Source: Sambucus nigra
Lineage: Eukaryota > Streptophyta > Magnoliopsida > Dipsacales > Adoxaceae
Length of the DNA stretch: 64,000 bases
Direction: 5' to 3'
NCBI GenBank assembly: GCA_949130495.1
Contig: OX422207.1
Span: forward strand, 838,245,573 to 838,309,572
The position numbers and the translations under genes were made by a program. Below are positions 11,823-24,249 of the stretch, in pieces. The notes beneath the pieces were generated by a model that was not told where the DNA came from, made no database searches, and worked only from the letters and a program-made list of their open reading frames with translations. Position 1 is the stretch's first letter. The number at the start of each line of letters is the position of its first letter.

Positions 11823-13039
11823 AAAGAAAACACTTTTCCAAAGGGAAGATGAAATATAGTGAGAAATATATGGCTATAGAAATAAAATTTTGATATAAAT
11901 TTTAAATAGGTTTATGAACAGTCAATTTAGTTAGTATTTGACATATATAAATATTGTACATTTTTTTCAATATGTTTAATTTCGGTAATTATTGTTTTCT
12001 TTTTCATGAAAACAATTATCGAAACAAAACCGTGTAATAAATCATTTTTTTTACTTTAGCCTTCAGTTTTGTTGTATTTTTATTTTGCTTTTCTTACTTT
12101 TTTTTCTTTATTTTTTCAATTTTTCTTATTTCTTTATTGAAAATTTTAGTTTCCTAATGAAATAACTAAACTAATAGATACATTATCAAAAAACATATAT
12201 GAATAAAAATGAATTCCAATTATTATGGAAAACATATACATATACTTTGTTAAACACGACAATCATAAAAAGGAAATATAAATTAATTAGGTTTTTTTAT
12301 AAATGTGAAAAAATGGGTGAGATCACTTGTAATATTGAGTGTTATGATTATTGAATTAAATTAATAATAATAATTAACAAATATATTTTTAATTTTTTAT
12401 TTCTTGCATATCAAATTGGTATTTGATGATAGTATATCCAATATTAAAATTTTGGCAATTTTTGTAAATCAATTTTTCAATGTCTAAACAAAAAACCTCC
12501 ACAAAGTTACCACAATTTTGGTTTCCTCTGATGAAAACTAGTAAATCAAACCTGTATTCTTTTTTTGCAACAAAATGGTACATTACTGTAACAAACTTAT
12601 TATAAGCACCACTAATTTTAAAATTAATTATTGGGATAATTGAGTCCAACTAATAACCAAAAATAAAAATACAATATAAATTATGTGTTTCTATAAATAA
12701 TTAGTATATTGCATCGGTAGTTTCAGTATTTTAATTTTGATAGATGATTTTTGTCAAATATTTTTTTAAAAGATATAAACCAAAACCAACCACAAAATTC
12801 GTGATAATTTCTATTTCATTAATTTTGGCATTATGTAATGAATAGTAGTAAACCAAAACGATATATTTGAAAAAAATGGTACGATGCCATAAAAAATAAA
12901 TTATGTTATGGCTTAAATTTCTATCTCCTTGACACATTGACTCAATGCCATGTATTTTGGTGACTGGATTATGCACAAGTAGGATCTCGCATATTCTGAA
13001 GTACTACGGGTTCGAGGGTTTAGGCCCCAGAGGTGGATG
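11823..13039. other. AT-rich intergenic DNA, nothing recognised
   Basis: Very AT-rich sequence with long T and A runs. Two short reverse-strand frames (12,389-12,649 and 12,731-12,976) have biased, low-complexity composition and no domain. Confidence 0.6.
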
Positions 13040-13320
13040 TGTATTGATAGTTTACACTAATGAAAAGAAATTTTGTAATGTATTGAATATGTTGTAAATA
13101 TAAATTGCCAATGGTTTCATGTCATATAAATAGCCTTTATTTTCGCACTGAGAGGGGTAACGAAATCAAAAATATATAATTTGTATGTCGTAACCCTAAT
13201 TTTCCATTATAGTGAAAACTATCGCTTCACCCGTGAACGTAGGTAAAATTAGCTGAAGCATGTATATCACGTTCTTGTGTGTGTGATTGTTTTTCATTTA
13301 ATCACTTTCATGGTGGTACT
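13040..13320 (+). mobile_element. Possible LTR (R-U5) remnant, + orientation
   Basis: The block with CACCCGTGAACGTAGG followed by GTTCTTGTGTGTGTGATTG resembles the R-U5 junction of plant Copia LTRs. There is no partner LTR, and no clear primer site follows. Low confidence. Confidence 0.3.
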
Positions 13321-13381
13321 TTTTGTACCGGAACCACCTCTACATAAGTCCTAGAAGCACTGCTAATGTTATCGTCAGCAC

Positions 13382-14371
13382 CCCCTGCCCCGTGTTTCCA
13401 TCAGTACGGACAGATCGAGCTGGGGCAATAAAACCAATGGCAAATTTTCCATAAAATATTGCTACCACTCTCTCCTAAATATAGATTCGTTAATCCTCTC
13501 AACCAATGTTTATTGGAATAAATTTTGGACTCTCAAAATCCCCCAGAAACTCAAAACCTTTTTGTGGATCATCCTACATGGTAAACTCCTCACTAACCAA
13601 CAAAGGGTTAGTAGGCGTCTATCCGATGACAACAGATGTAACATATGCCATAGTGTGGAGGACATGGAGCATGTGCTGAGAGACTGCCATGTTGCGCGTG
13701 AGGCTTGGGGAATTTGTTCCCTTAACCATTATAGGTCCAGAGGTATGTTTTCTAAGTTTCATGATTGGCTTGTTGAGAACATCTGGAATCAAAATGACAG
13801 AGAATGGTATATCCTCTTTATCTCTTGTTTATGGAATATTTGGAATGCGCATAACAAATTCATTTTTGATAATTTTGTCACTCCCCCGTATTTGATTATG
13901 CATCTTAGTCAAACGCTTGCCACGGATATTGGACAAGCATTTGGACAAAATGCTTATAAAAAACGGGAGGGGCACACTGTTCTAATTTCTTGGTTGCCTC
14001 CTCCTACAGGTTCTATCAAAATTAATAATGATGGCAGCTGGGATGAAACAACCATGACTAGATCTTATGAGGGCCTAGCTTGGAACGAATTTGGTAGATT
14101 GATCATGGGATGCTATGGAAAAATTCACGGATGTGTCAGTACCCTTAATGTCGAGCTTGAAGGTATCAGGTTTGGACTTAATATGGCACACGAGAAAGGC
14201 TGGAACTGTGCTATCATTAAGTCGGACTCAAAGGTTCTGCTGGATCTCATCAACAATGAAGAGGACAACCATCACCCACTTGATAATATCATTGAAGATT
14301 GTACGGAACTCATGAAAGCCTTAAATGCTAGAGTTGGACGCCCCCAATCAAATCCTCCAGTTCCTCAGTGA
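13382..14371 (+). pseudogene. LINE-type ORF2 3' end: zinc-binding domain and RNase H
   Basis: The frame is open from 13,382 to a stop at 14,369-14,371, with no start codon at its head and stops just upstream (13,352, 13,364). The first part matches the reverse-transcriptase zinc-binding domain (zf-RVT): NGKFSIK, FWTLKIPQKLKTFLW, then CNICHSVEDMEHVLRDC with its paired Cys/His. The second part is the plant RVT_3-type RNase H: NNDGSWD (Asp), VELEGIRFGL (Glu) and IIKSDSKVLLDLI (Asp). The C-terminal His/Asp part of RNase H is lost: after ~14,330 the reading shifts, and another frame continues plausibly for about 30 codons. Upstream RT and endonuclease are absent. Best reading: a 5'-truncated plant L1-like LINE. 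A domesticated RNase H-like gene is less likely without a start. A T-rich, then A-rich end near 14,420-14,450 may be the LINE tail. Confidence 0.82.
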
Positions 14372-14989
14372 GGACGCGTCGGATTTGACCTTTGAAAGGA
14401 ATCGTTGATTGTGTAGCTGTATTTTTTTCTTATCGACCAAACAAAAAATGATGATGAGTTATTTATTTTGATTAGCACACAATAATAACTACAAAATAAA
14501 TAAATATATCATGAGTTGTCTAAGTCAAATGGGATACAATATTAATGCACTAATATTAAATATTCTAAAAACATTACAAAGGTACTCACAGGCCCAAATA
14601 ACTCCTTAACTATTCAAACTAAAACATGGTGGTCCATATATAATAGTCCCTTTATTTTCTCATCGGGATAGAATACAAATGCAACTCCCAAAAACTTTTA
14701 TGTTCAAGCCAAAAAGAGGACACTATATTATATATGCTTCGCACCCCACTCATCCTAGGACTTAAAATAATTAGATGCACTAGAAACATTCGAACCTCTT
14801 TTTATAGAAGGTTTTATGGCTTCTTGTATTTATCGTAACGCAATACAACCTATTTTCTTGCGATATTCGACCAGTGTTATTATTTTATTAGGTGATCCAG
14901 GGCCTGCGCTTAAGTGGGTTACAAAGGTTTATTTGTAAGAATATATCTTAAGATCATAATTTCTCACGGGTGTTTTTATGTACACCCTC
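14372..14989. other. Intergenic DNA, nothing recognised
   Basis: AT-rich sequence following the LINE relic; no domain, RNA or repeat end seen. Confidence 0.55.
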
Positions 14990-15245
14990 CTTATCTATTT
15001 ACAGACCTTGATTTAAGAAAGGTCGTTTTATTTCAGATAATTTAGTATTAGGCCTCTTGACGATAATTTTTAGATGTTTAAGAATAATTCACTATTAGAT
15101 CCACGTGTTATAAAACTAACGTAGACTTCTACAGTAAGAGAATTAGTGGACTTAAGTGTCTAAATTTGTCAAAAATCCTTGTGAGTTAATTTTTTTTTTG
15201 TGAGGGACCTAAGAGTACTTTGCTATTTTATTTCAATCCTCTTTT
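14990..15245 (+). repeat. Dispersed repeat R1, partial copy 2
   Basis: Matches the internal part of R1 (compare ~150-330 and ~17,310-17,500): GATAATTTTTAGATGTTTAA, then a GATCCACGTG block, then GTGAGGGACCTAAGAG. Both ends are missing. Confidence 0.7.
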
Positions 15246-17164
15246 CTTTTCTTCCCACTCCATTTTTAATATATAAATTTTTGAGATATTTACATGTTAA
15301 GAATAATCTAATCCTAATTAGGCAACCCCGATAACATTAATTCTAAAATTTGCATAAAGTGAGCCAAGGACGCTAAATATACAAAAGAAAATTTGCGTGG
15401 TCGATATTACAACATGTCTTGCATAAATGTATTACACCATGGTTGATATATAATTCATGTTTATCGACTTAAAAATTGCTCTAAGTATATAATATCACTA
15501 GATTTCAAGCTCGGGAGATGCGCAGGCCCTTTGATTTTTTTATATGAATGTGTATAATTTAGTTTTAAAAAAAAATTAACACACACACACACACATATCT
15601 TTTTAAAAAAGAAAAAAAAAAGAATTATCATCAATGTAGTGACTATATTCACACAAAAACTAAATTACAATAGACAAATGTAGTGGCCATGTTAGACAAA
15701 GTAATGTCATTGTTTTAGATGACATTTTTTAGATAAATAGAACATATTTTTATTTGTGGGTGCTTCTAAAATTTTCAACACAATTAAACACATTGACTTA
15801 ACTATAAGGTTCTTACATAATAACCTAAGAAGGTCACTATATGATAAATGTATTTTTGTAATTCAAATTTTGAATATGATGTTTTTGTACAATGCGATGA
15901 GACTGTTCAATTCCTTGTAATCAATGTCTGCAACAAGGGTGATTATTTAAAAAATGACCAGAAAACATGACATCCATTAATTCAAAATAGACTTGTTGTC
16001 GTGTTCGTATAGCATATTTTTGACACCAAGTAGTATCATGCCGTGTTCTTCTAAAAATTGTGGGTTGTAGTACCATATCTTGTTTATATTGAGTTATCGT
16101 GCCAAAGGTTTAGTTGATCATAAAATTTAGGAAATTAAGAAATTTATGAAATCATGCCAGGTAAAAAACATAGAATTTGTCATGTTCGTGTCCAAAAAAT
16201 AATTTTCGCGGTGTCTTTTAGTTAAAAAAATAATAATCATGTAGTTTCCTGTTCATATCTAAACAAACTTTGACGTGTCGTGTTATGTCGATCCAAAACT
16301 CCATCCAAAACATGAATTGCAATAACCTCAAATCCGTTACCCCACTATTGAAATGATAATTCCAATTAATCACTACTATACTTTTCTTGGTTTTCTTATT
16401 ATTAATTGAATCATGAAAATCCTCCAATAAATTATTCATAACTTTTCTTAGGATTCGATGAAAAAGGCCAAGTAAAATTTTATGCAAAACAAATGAACTT
16501 TTACATCAAAGAACTTGAAAGTGATTTCTGAATTCAGTAAAAATAAATTAAATAAAGATGCCATCCATGTACCACAAACACAATATATAATAGGTGATAG
16601 AGAGATGTTGATACTTGAGTATGTTTGGAAGATTGAAAATGTAATCCACATTTATAGCTCGACTATGATTAGTTTTAGTTTTAAGAAGAAGAAATTAAGT
16701 CTTGTTTATATGTGTACAACACTTGCCCGTAGAGAGAAGGAAGTGATTAGGAGAAAAATGAACATACCTTCATCTTTTGTAATGTATAGTAATTGAGAAA
16801 ATTTAACGATATAATAGTAAGAGAAATAGATAGAGACGCTGAAGAGACATGGGGAAGTAAATAAGAGAAATGAGAGGCAATAAGAAGAGTTGTCTTAATT
16901 ACAACTCTATTTTCAAGCCACTGGATAAGTTAAATTAAAGATTATGTTTTTACATGTAGATATTCGATATGTATTTTCCCAGTAATTTTGCAAATGATCA
17001 CTTTCTATGATATATAATATCATATCTACTTGCCCAACAATTTCGCAAATGATCACTTTCTATGGTGATCAGGTTGCTGTCATCATTCAAATTTATAACA
17101 ATTGTCTTATAACTGTGTTGTAACCCAAGACTAAAAAGCACTGTGCATTGTTGGATCTTATAAT
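15246..17164. other. AT-rich intergenic DNA with small repeats
   Basis: Contains an (AC)n run near 15,582-15,595 and a ~26-bp direct repeat built on GCAAATGATCACTTTCTATG at ~16,990 and ~17,045. Open frames of 65-93 codons here lack any known domain and overlap low-complexity sequence. Confidence 0.5.
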
Positions 17165-18168
17165 TTTGTTGCATGAAGATAATATATTAATTGTCTCATT
17201 AAGTATCATAAATTAGTTCATGTGACAACCTATTTCTTGGAGAAAGAACAAGGTTTATGGGAGTCAAGATATTTTGAATTAATATCGATTTTCGATAAAA
17301 AAAAATTGGACAATTTACTATTAAGTCCATTGTTGATAATTTTTAGATATCTAAGAACAATTTACAAATAGATCCACTTGATATGCAAATAGCGTGGACT
17401 TTTAAAAGAAGAAAAAAGAGAATTAGTGGACCTACGTGTCTAAAATTTCTCGAAAATCATTTTGAGTTTAAAATTTGTTTATAAGGGACCTAAGAATTCT
17501 CTTTGCTAATTTTTATATTGATTTGGGACCAAAAAACTATCCCGATGCTTGTGATTTGGGCTTATGAGTTTTGTGAGTTTATTTGAAAGGATCATTTGGG
17601 AAATTTTCATATTTTATATTTCTTTTAAACCACCCCGTGAATTTGGGTGGTTAAAATCACACTAATTTTAGGATGTGATAAAAGTGGGATGTATAAAAAA
17701 AATAAGTGGGTTGATATAATATTACCCTTTGTAAATGTAGGTTATTTAATGATGAAGTTAGAAAAAAGACATTTCTAAATAGCGATCAGTTGGAAACGAA
17801 GATAATGAGAGCATTTGGAAGGCCTTTCTCATTTGTGAATCATTACCAAAATATACAATTGAGATCAATCCATATGATATCAACCAATCACAAAAAACAA
17901 TTCACCAAACACCATGTGATTTATGAAATCAACCTACAACAAAGAACCTTCCATCTTCGGAATTCATAAGTTTTGGACATTATAAAAATATCCTCAAAAG
18001 TCTAGCATATATTATCAATTGTTTCGAGGTACTTTCGCCACCACCGTTCTTGTTTAAAATACCAGATCAAGAAATGATTCACTTACCACATACATGACAA
18101 TGGTAATTGTTTTGGATAGAGACCTTATAGGATAATATACCGATAATCAATGTTAGTCGGGTGAAGAT
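17165..18168 (+). repeat. Dispersed repeat R1, copy 3
   Basis: Near full-length partner of copy 1 in the same orientation (shared CACC(A)CCGTTCTTGTTTAAAA near 18,040). It stops at GGGTGAAGAT where an LTR begins. Copy 1 continues differently at the same point, so this is either the R1 end or an insertion break. Confidence 0.75.
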
Positions 18169-18674
18169 TGTAACAACTCACATTTTATCACGTAAAGGTT
18201 GACCAGGAATGGTACGCCGAAGATGGGGCTTGTCATTCAATTAATAACATTCCTATCACAACGCAATAAAAAATTATTATATTAAAAGGCCAATAGTTTA
18301 AACTTTATGAATATTTCACTGACAATAATTAAACTCAAGTCAACACCAACTAAATAATAAATCCAACATTAAATAAAATCACCCCTCCATCATAATGTAA
18401 ATAAATAAATAAATATCGGACTTATTCCTTTACAAATGTTTCCAAATAAAATAACTAAGACTGGAAAAGTACCTAAGCTATAGACAATAATCTAGAAAGC
18501 TCCTAAGCATGAGAGATCGCTGGGCTAGTACAATAACAGTCCTTATATCCCTGTCTAGAAATAACCTTGGGGAAAAACATTAAAATTTGGGACAGAGCTA
18601 AGTTGTGCAAGAATTGACTTAGTCAATTTATGATGCGATAGTACAGCCAATGGAAAATAAATATTCCCCCTTCG
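18169..18674 (-). repeat. LTR fragment of element B family (Tekay/Del-like)
   Basis: Starts TGTAACAACTCAC (the CA end of a reverse LTR) and is clearly related to the low-coordinate part of 46,834-48,429: both have GTACGCCGAAGATGGGG, CCCTGTCTA, GGGGAAAAA and TGTGCAAGAATT blocks in order. About one third of the LTR is present before it is cut by the next LTR at 18,675. Divergence from the 46.8-kb copy is high, so the two need not come from one insertion. Confidence 0.7.
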
Positions 18675-19803
18675 TGTGACACCCCGCCTAATAAAATACC
18701 GGGTGATAAGTCATATATCAAATTAAACAAGAATCTCATATGGTCCATTCTTGGCATCACTGCCGTTAAGTCATTAATTACTAACCACCTAGTCTTTCAT
18801 TAAGATGATGATAAATTTTATCTTATATTAAACCAAACCAACCAACATAATTGGAGAGAAAATTACTACTGCAAGAAATAAACTAAACATGCCACAAAGT
18901 AAGTACAAGAGTTTGTCGAACAACATCGACTATAAGCCATCTATAAAGCGCAAGTCTAAAAGAGTGCTGATACATGCGAAGACTGAATATAGATGTACAA
19001 GACCAATAATATAACTGAAAAGTCCCTATCTAAAGATAGAATGGGATAAGTGTCTACACAAAGAACCCGCAACAATTCACATAAGCTGCATCCGCGCACG
19101 CTGTAGGAAGAATCAAGCTTGGCGCCCCTATGGTAGGACACCTAAAAAGTTTTGGGAAAATATTTTATAGCATGGGTTAGAACCCAAAAATATTTGAAAA
19201 TATTTAGCAAGTGTATTTAAATGCAAGAATTGAAATGAAAATGCTCTCCATAATTAAATTAGTGTCGCGCACTCCCTTGAGGTTACCTTACCCCTCAACT
19301 AATGTGCACACCTAACGAATTACACGTAATACATCTAGTCACTCTCCCCAAACTAGCCTTGTCCTAAAATCTATACTAATTACCCCACTATTATATCCCA
19401 AGTGGTCATACTACATTTATGCTTGAGTTATTATACACCTTAACTTTCAAGATGCATCATTTCTTACTTTAATTCATACAATTCCCACAAGTTATATTTT
19501 ATATACATTTCACAACATGTATGCATATATAAATTCCCATATATAATTTTGCACTATATATATACGTATCATATCTCAACATTCGCGCACATGTCGGATA
19601 TAAATGATATCATCGATGCTTAGGAGGCGACCATAGTTCCCTCCGAAGTGTCTGCTCCATACTGCAACGGCCCCACCTCTAATACGGACGCTATGGCCTG
19701 GGGAATATACTCACCCTGCATTGACTAGTCAGGGGAGTCACCCACATCGCGCAACCTCCTATGATAGCATTAATATTGGTATGACTTTACTATATATATT
19801 ATT

Positions 19804-19894
<91 letters not shown>

Positions 19895-21189
19895 CCAAGC
19901 TATCAGAATATTATGCCCATACCCATGCCTAAAACATTTAAGTCTATGGTTCGACTTCAATTTAATTAATTACACATTAATTAATTCACATTATTTTGGC
20001 GTAACCCTTTCAAGTATATCCATACTTTCTATCTCTCTGCCCAAAATTCAATAGTTTCAATCCACCTCTCAATTTAATGCAATCAAGCCTAATCAATTAA
20101 ACAACAAGATTACAATATGCGTAATCATGAACCTACATCTCCAATTTCATGCAATTTAGTCAATTAAATTTCAAGGTTAAGTATTCCCAAATTAACCCTA
20201 ATTCATTACTTAATTTCGTAATTCAATTAGGGTAGGAACTGTAATTTCCAACATAATAGGTCTGCATCAGGGAAATTTCAAAAATCTGGCCAACATCAGA
20301 TATGGTTCGAACGAAGTGCCCTGTTGTTCGAACGATAGTGGATCTCGTTCGATCGAAATACCATGTCGTTAGAACGATGTTGGTATTTCTCCTTCTCTCT
20401 CTTCTATTAAAAACCCAGTCCGCCATTAACAAGTTTTAAACCTCTGTTCTAAACAAGTATCTACATTCAAACGTCACCGAATTCATCCTAAGTTCATTCT
20501 TTCACTATAACAATTCTAGCCCTAACAATTCCACCAACTTAATCATCAATTTCATCAACTATCAAATCCTTTACAGATTTGTAACTTACATTAAAATTAA
20601 ATCCCCAATTTACTCAAGAACAAACCCTAGAATTTTATAGAATTCCACCTCTTTTAATATGAAAAGATAGATGCAATTTAATAAACACAATTTAAACCAC
20701 TTGCCTCAAATGAAGATACAAGGCTTTCAATGAAGGAGTTGAATTGAAATTGAAGCAATCTCTCCAAGATCCCCAAGTTCCTCTTCTCTTTGGCTCTCCC
20801 TTTAAGCTTCTTCCTTCTTTAGTCTTATAATGTGATGTAATGTTGCCTAACCCTTAAACATTTGGGGTTAAAAACCCTATTCACATTTTTGGTCCTATGG
20901 GCCTTATAAAACAAGGTCCAAGATCTCTATATGGAACTCCAATATGTCTAATTAGGCCCTAAACTCAATGTATGAATATAACTACTCACTTCGGACTATT
21001 TCAACCGTAACAGACTCAACCGCGCGCTTAAAATCACCATCCAGAATACATTTCTAAAATTAACTCTCACTCGTTAACTTATTTGTATATTTACTTTTAA
21101 ATATTCTCATTAATTAACTACTCAAGTCAATTACTAATTACTGAATTAATTAAATAAAAATAATAACCCAGAAATTATAATGTGTTACA
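18675..21189 (-). repeat. 3' LTR of reverse Gypsy element A1
   Basis: On the - strand it runs from TGTAACACATTATAATT (21,189) to GGGGTGTCACA (18,675), 2,515 bp, with a polypurine tract directly before its start. It is related to, but strongly diverged from, the LTR that begins at 32,148 (TGTGGCACCCCACC versus TGTGACACCCCGCC; later GGACACCTAAAA and AAAATATTT blocks). It contains (AC)n(TA)n at 19,804-19,891 and a cluster of CGTTCGAACGA-like palindromes at 20,298-20,375. Confidence 0.8.
19804..19891. repeat. (AC)n(TA)n microsatellite
   Basis: A compound run of about 12 AC units, then mixed TA/CA, then about 25 TA units, inside the A1 LTR. Confidence 0.95.
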
Positions 21190-21205
21190 TACTTCCCCCC
21201 TTACA
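21190..21205 (-). other. Polypurine tract of element A1
   Basis: The - strand reads TTGTAAGGGGGGAAGTA directly before the LTR TG. Just before it, 21,210-21,230 reads TTTCGAGCACGAAATTCC, which closely resembles the conserved 3' leader of Tekay/Del-type chromoviruses (TTTCGAGGACGAAATT). Confidence 0.85.
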
Positions 21206-22774
21206 ATGGAATTTCGTGCTCGAAATTTAGATAAGCCAAGCACTCCCGGTCTTAACTAGTCCCGCAGTCACTTCACCTTAGCATTGCTACACTAAGTTAT
21301 TTGAGTGAATGTATTTAACCAGAGCGCCCATCCACCTTGTACCCGTCCTTAACCGTACTAAATGAAATACGACATTTAGTAGCCCGTAATCTTTAACATA
21401 ACTTATCCCATAGTTATAACATTCCCAATACCCTCCTCTCGGCATGAAAGTATACATATCCACTCTAATGTAAAAAGACAATACACCCTAACCATCACTA
21501 GTTTCCTTGCGTAAAAATAAGACCCGAACTATACCTTCCCGCTCGACAATCAATGCGACCACCCTGAATCATATAAAAAATGTCCCTACTCCCCGGGATT
21601 CTAATTTTAAAATAGTAGTACATTAACATACGACACATTTTAATATACATCACCGTATATATATATATATGTTAGACCCTATCTCAGATGAAACCTAGCA
21701 TCGATAATTCATACCCTGGTACCATGAACACCGAGTCTTACTATAGCTATCCACTATAGCCCCCAAACTATAGTTACACGGTTGAAACTTAAAAAAATAT
21801 TCACATTACTCCCACAATCCTTGAAACTAGAAATATCTCGTATAAAGCAACCATCCTCTTTGTGTAACCCCCACCCTCACGTGGTTAACACAAAAGAACC
21901 CCACTTTCCACGGTATATATATATATATATATATATATATGTTATGGCTATTACGGTCAACACATCCACTAATATCCATCTCACTCGCGCATCCTATTGA
22001 TAGAAAATTGTAGGTTGTGACGTACTCAATGTTACTTCCAAACACACCCATGCTTAATCATTCCATAATTCGGGAGACAACTTATTCCCATTCCTCCAAA
22101 ATATTCTCAGATCACTGCCTTTACGTCGTCTTCCTGAATCTCCTCAGTATTTGCACCGTAGAGGTTCTGGATCCTCCCAGGGTACCCATACACCCTCTAA
22201 CTCGATCCTAATGATACAAACCTCTGATCATTAATTACGTACCCATATTTATCTCAATTTCGACCCTGCATTATCGATGTGGCTATATCCTCCAATTATT
22301 TTCTGATGACTTATTCACTACCATTCGATTCTCCCCAATATTACCCCACCTTTAGTATCTATGTGAGATCCTCAAGATACTCCCATGTCCCACCTAAGAG
22401 TCCCTACGATGGAAAAATTGGCTAAAATAAATCATACAAAACACATAACAATATGCACAACCTAGAAACTTGTGGTGCCGAAGCTTCGTAGTGTTTCTTT
22501 CACATCACTTTTCAGCTCCACTGTCCCTATCTCTTCGTTGCCCTTTCCTCAACGTAGCCTCTCCACACGTTCTAGAATTATCACTAAATCCGATGACCAA
22601 GGATGCAATGACGTCTCTACACTTTTGACATATGTGATGGCTTATGTTTATTACACCTCGTGGCAAATCCCTAAATAATTTTTCTCAATGAAGTATTCCT
22701 TCGTATTATCGGTCCTTGATCTCCTCAGAACCCAAGCATAACCTCGGGAAATTTCACACCTTTCCCCTATATTC
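21206..22774 (-). other. Internal 3' region of A1, no domain recognised
   Basis: Lies where the integrase end of A1 should be on the - strand, but no integrase or chromodomain pattern can be read on either strand. It holds two (TA)n runs (21,653-21,671 and 21,915-21,942). The change to Tat sequence occurs near 22,775. Confidence 0.45.
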
Positions 22775-23275
22775 ACAAATCTAAACGAGGTCGAGGACTA
22801 TTCGGAGCAGGTCGTTGTGGCAATCTTTAATATTGGCCTACCCAACTCCTGCCTCTTGCACCAATCCCTCACTAAGAAGGAGGCCACAACCATAGACGAC
22901 CTAATGGATCGTATAAAAAATACTCCAAAGTTGAGGATGCGACATGCCTTAGTGCAGGGGAGAATAGTCGCGCCGAGTTCGCCGGTAAGAGCAGCATCAA
23001 AGCTGAGAACCAAAAAAAGGAAACAAAAATGGGGGCAAAGGTGGCTCCAAGAGCGATGCTTCGAAAGCATTTCAGGCAGTGCACACTATTTTTAAAGAAC
23101 AATCTACAAGATCATAGCAAAGATCAAGGACGAGTTGTTCATCAAGTGGCACAGAAAGATAGGAGGAGACCCCTCCAAAAGGAACAATGCACTGAGATGT
23201 GCTTTCCACAAAGAGGGTGGGAACAAGATCGAGCACTGCAAAACTCTCAAGTATCACCTTGAGGAGTTAGCCTAA
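22775..23275 (+). pseudogene. gag: Tat gag, C-terminal part
   Basis: The frame at 22,775-23,095 reads LNEVEDYSEQVVVAIFNIGL and SLTKKEATTIDDLMDR, the C-terminal end of the Tat gag core. In another frame at 23,100-23,270 the knuckle region follows: KDELFIKWHRKIGGDPSKRN, CAFHKEGGNKIEHC, LKYHLEELA. This is the short CX2HX4-like motif typical of this clade. The N-terminal two thirds of gag are absent. Confidence 0.75.
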
Positions 23276-23433
23276 ACTGAACATTTGAAATAATTCGTGG
23301 AAAAGTAGGTAAAGAAGATCGTTGCCAATGGAACCCGAGGCCCGACAACGTGCTCGAGGAGGATGTTGTCCATGAGTTCGTCGTGATTCATGGGGCATCG
23401 AACATAAAGTATATTTAGGGAAACTCGACTTAA

Positions 23434-24060
23434 ATGGAAGTTAAAAATCTTACGGCAGTGATGCAAGCTTTTCAAATCAACCCAGCTAAAACGCAGGCAG
23501 GAAAGCGTCGACGAGCAGATGACGTCGACTATAACAAACACATTGTGTTCCCGAATGAAGACCTAGTGGGAGTAATGACCCCACATCATGATGCCTTGAA
23601 CATTACACTCAGGATAGCTAACTACGATGTCGAAAAGTTGCTCGTTGACCAGGGTAGCTCATCTAAAGTAATGTATCTCGACCTATTCAGAAAGTTGAAG
23701 TTAAATGTCGCCGACTTGGAGGAAGATATTGTCCCTCTAGTTGGCTTCACTGGTAAAGTGACCATCGCTTTGGGAAAGATTATACTGCTAGTAAGGGAAG
23801 GAAGTATCTCCAAACTAATCGAGTTTCTGGTAGTCGACATTGATTCACCCTACGAGGACATCCTTGGCAGAGGGTGGCTATAGGTGATGAAGGTCGTCCC
23901 CTCTACCTACCACAAGAAACTCAAATATGTGACTGAGCGAGGAGTTATGGAGATCCATGGAGATCAGGTGATGGCGAGAAAGTGCTTTATAGAAACCATC
24001 CGCCCAAAGCTAGAAAAAGAAGATCGAAAAGGCTAAGGAGAAGGTTGAAGAACATGAAGG
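23434..24060 (+). pseudogene. pol: Tat aspartic protease region
   Basis: The open frame 23,434-23,883 holds PHHDALNITLRIANYDVEKL, then the active-site segment LLVDQGSSSKVMYLD (Asp-Gln-Gly where most relatives have Asp-Thr/Gly-Gly), and ends DILGRGWL before a stop. Reading resumes after the stop through YHKKLKYVTERGVMEIHGDQ to ~24,000. Protease cuts the polyprotein; this copy is interrupted. Confidence 0.8.
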
Positions 24061-24249
24061 TTTGATACCTTCCAAATAGTAGCTAGAATATAAAATACCT
24101 GGTGTGGAGGAGACCAGGCTCCTCCCCTATGAGCGGGTCATTGAGAACATCTAGGAGGTCGCAGCCGACGGCAGCAAGAAAGATAGGATGTTCTTGATCG
24201 GAGCCTCTCTCACAGATCGAGAGAAAAAGTAACTAATAGTACTTTTACG

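Noticed and set aside
22472..22678. Possible host gene at 22.5 kb
   Set aside because: 68-codon Ser/Thr-rich frame inside retroelement sequence with no domain match.
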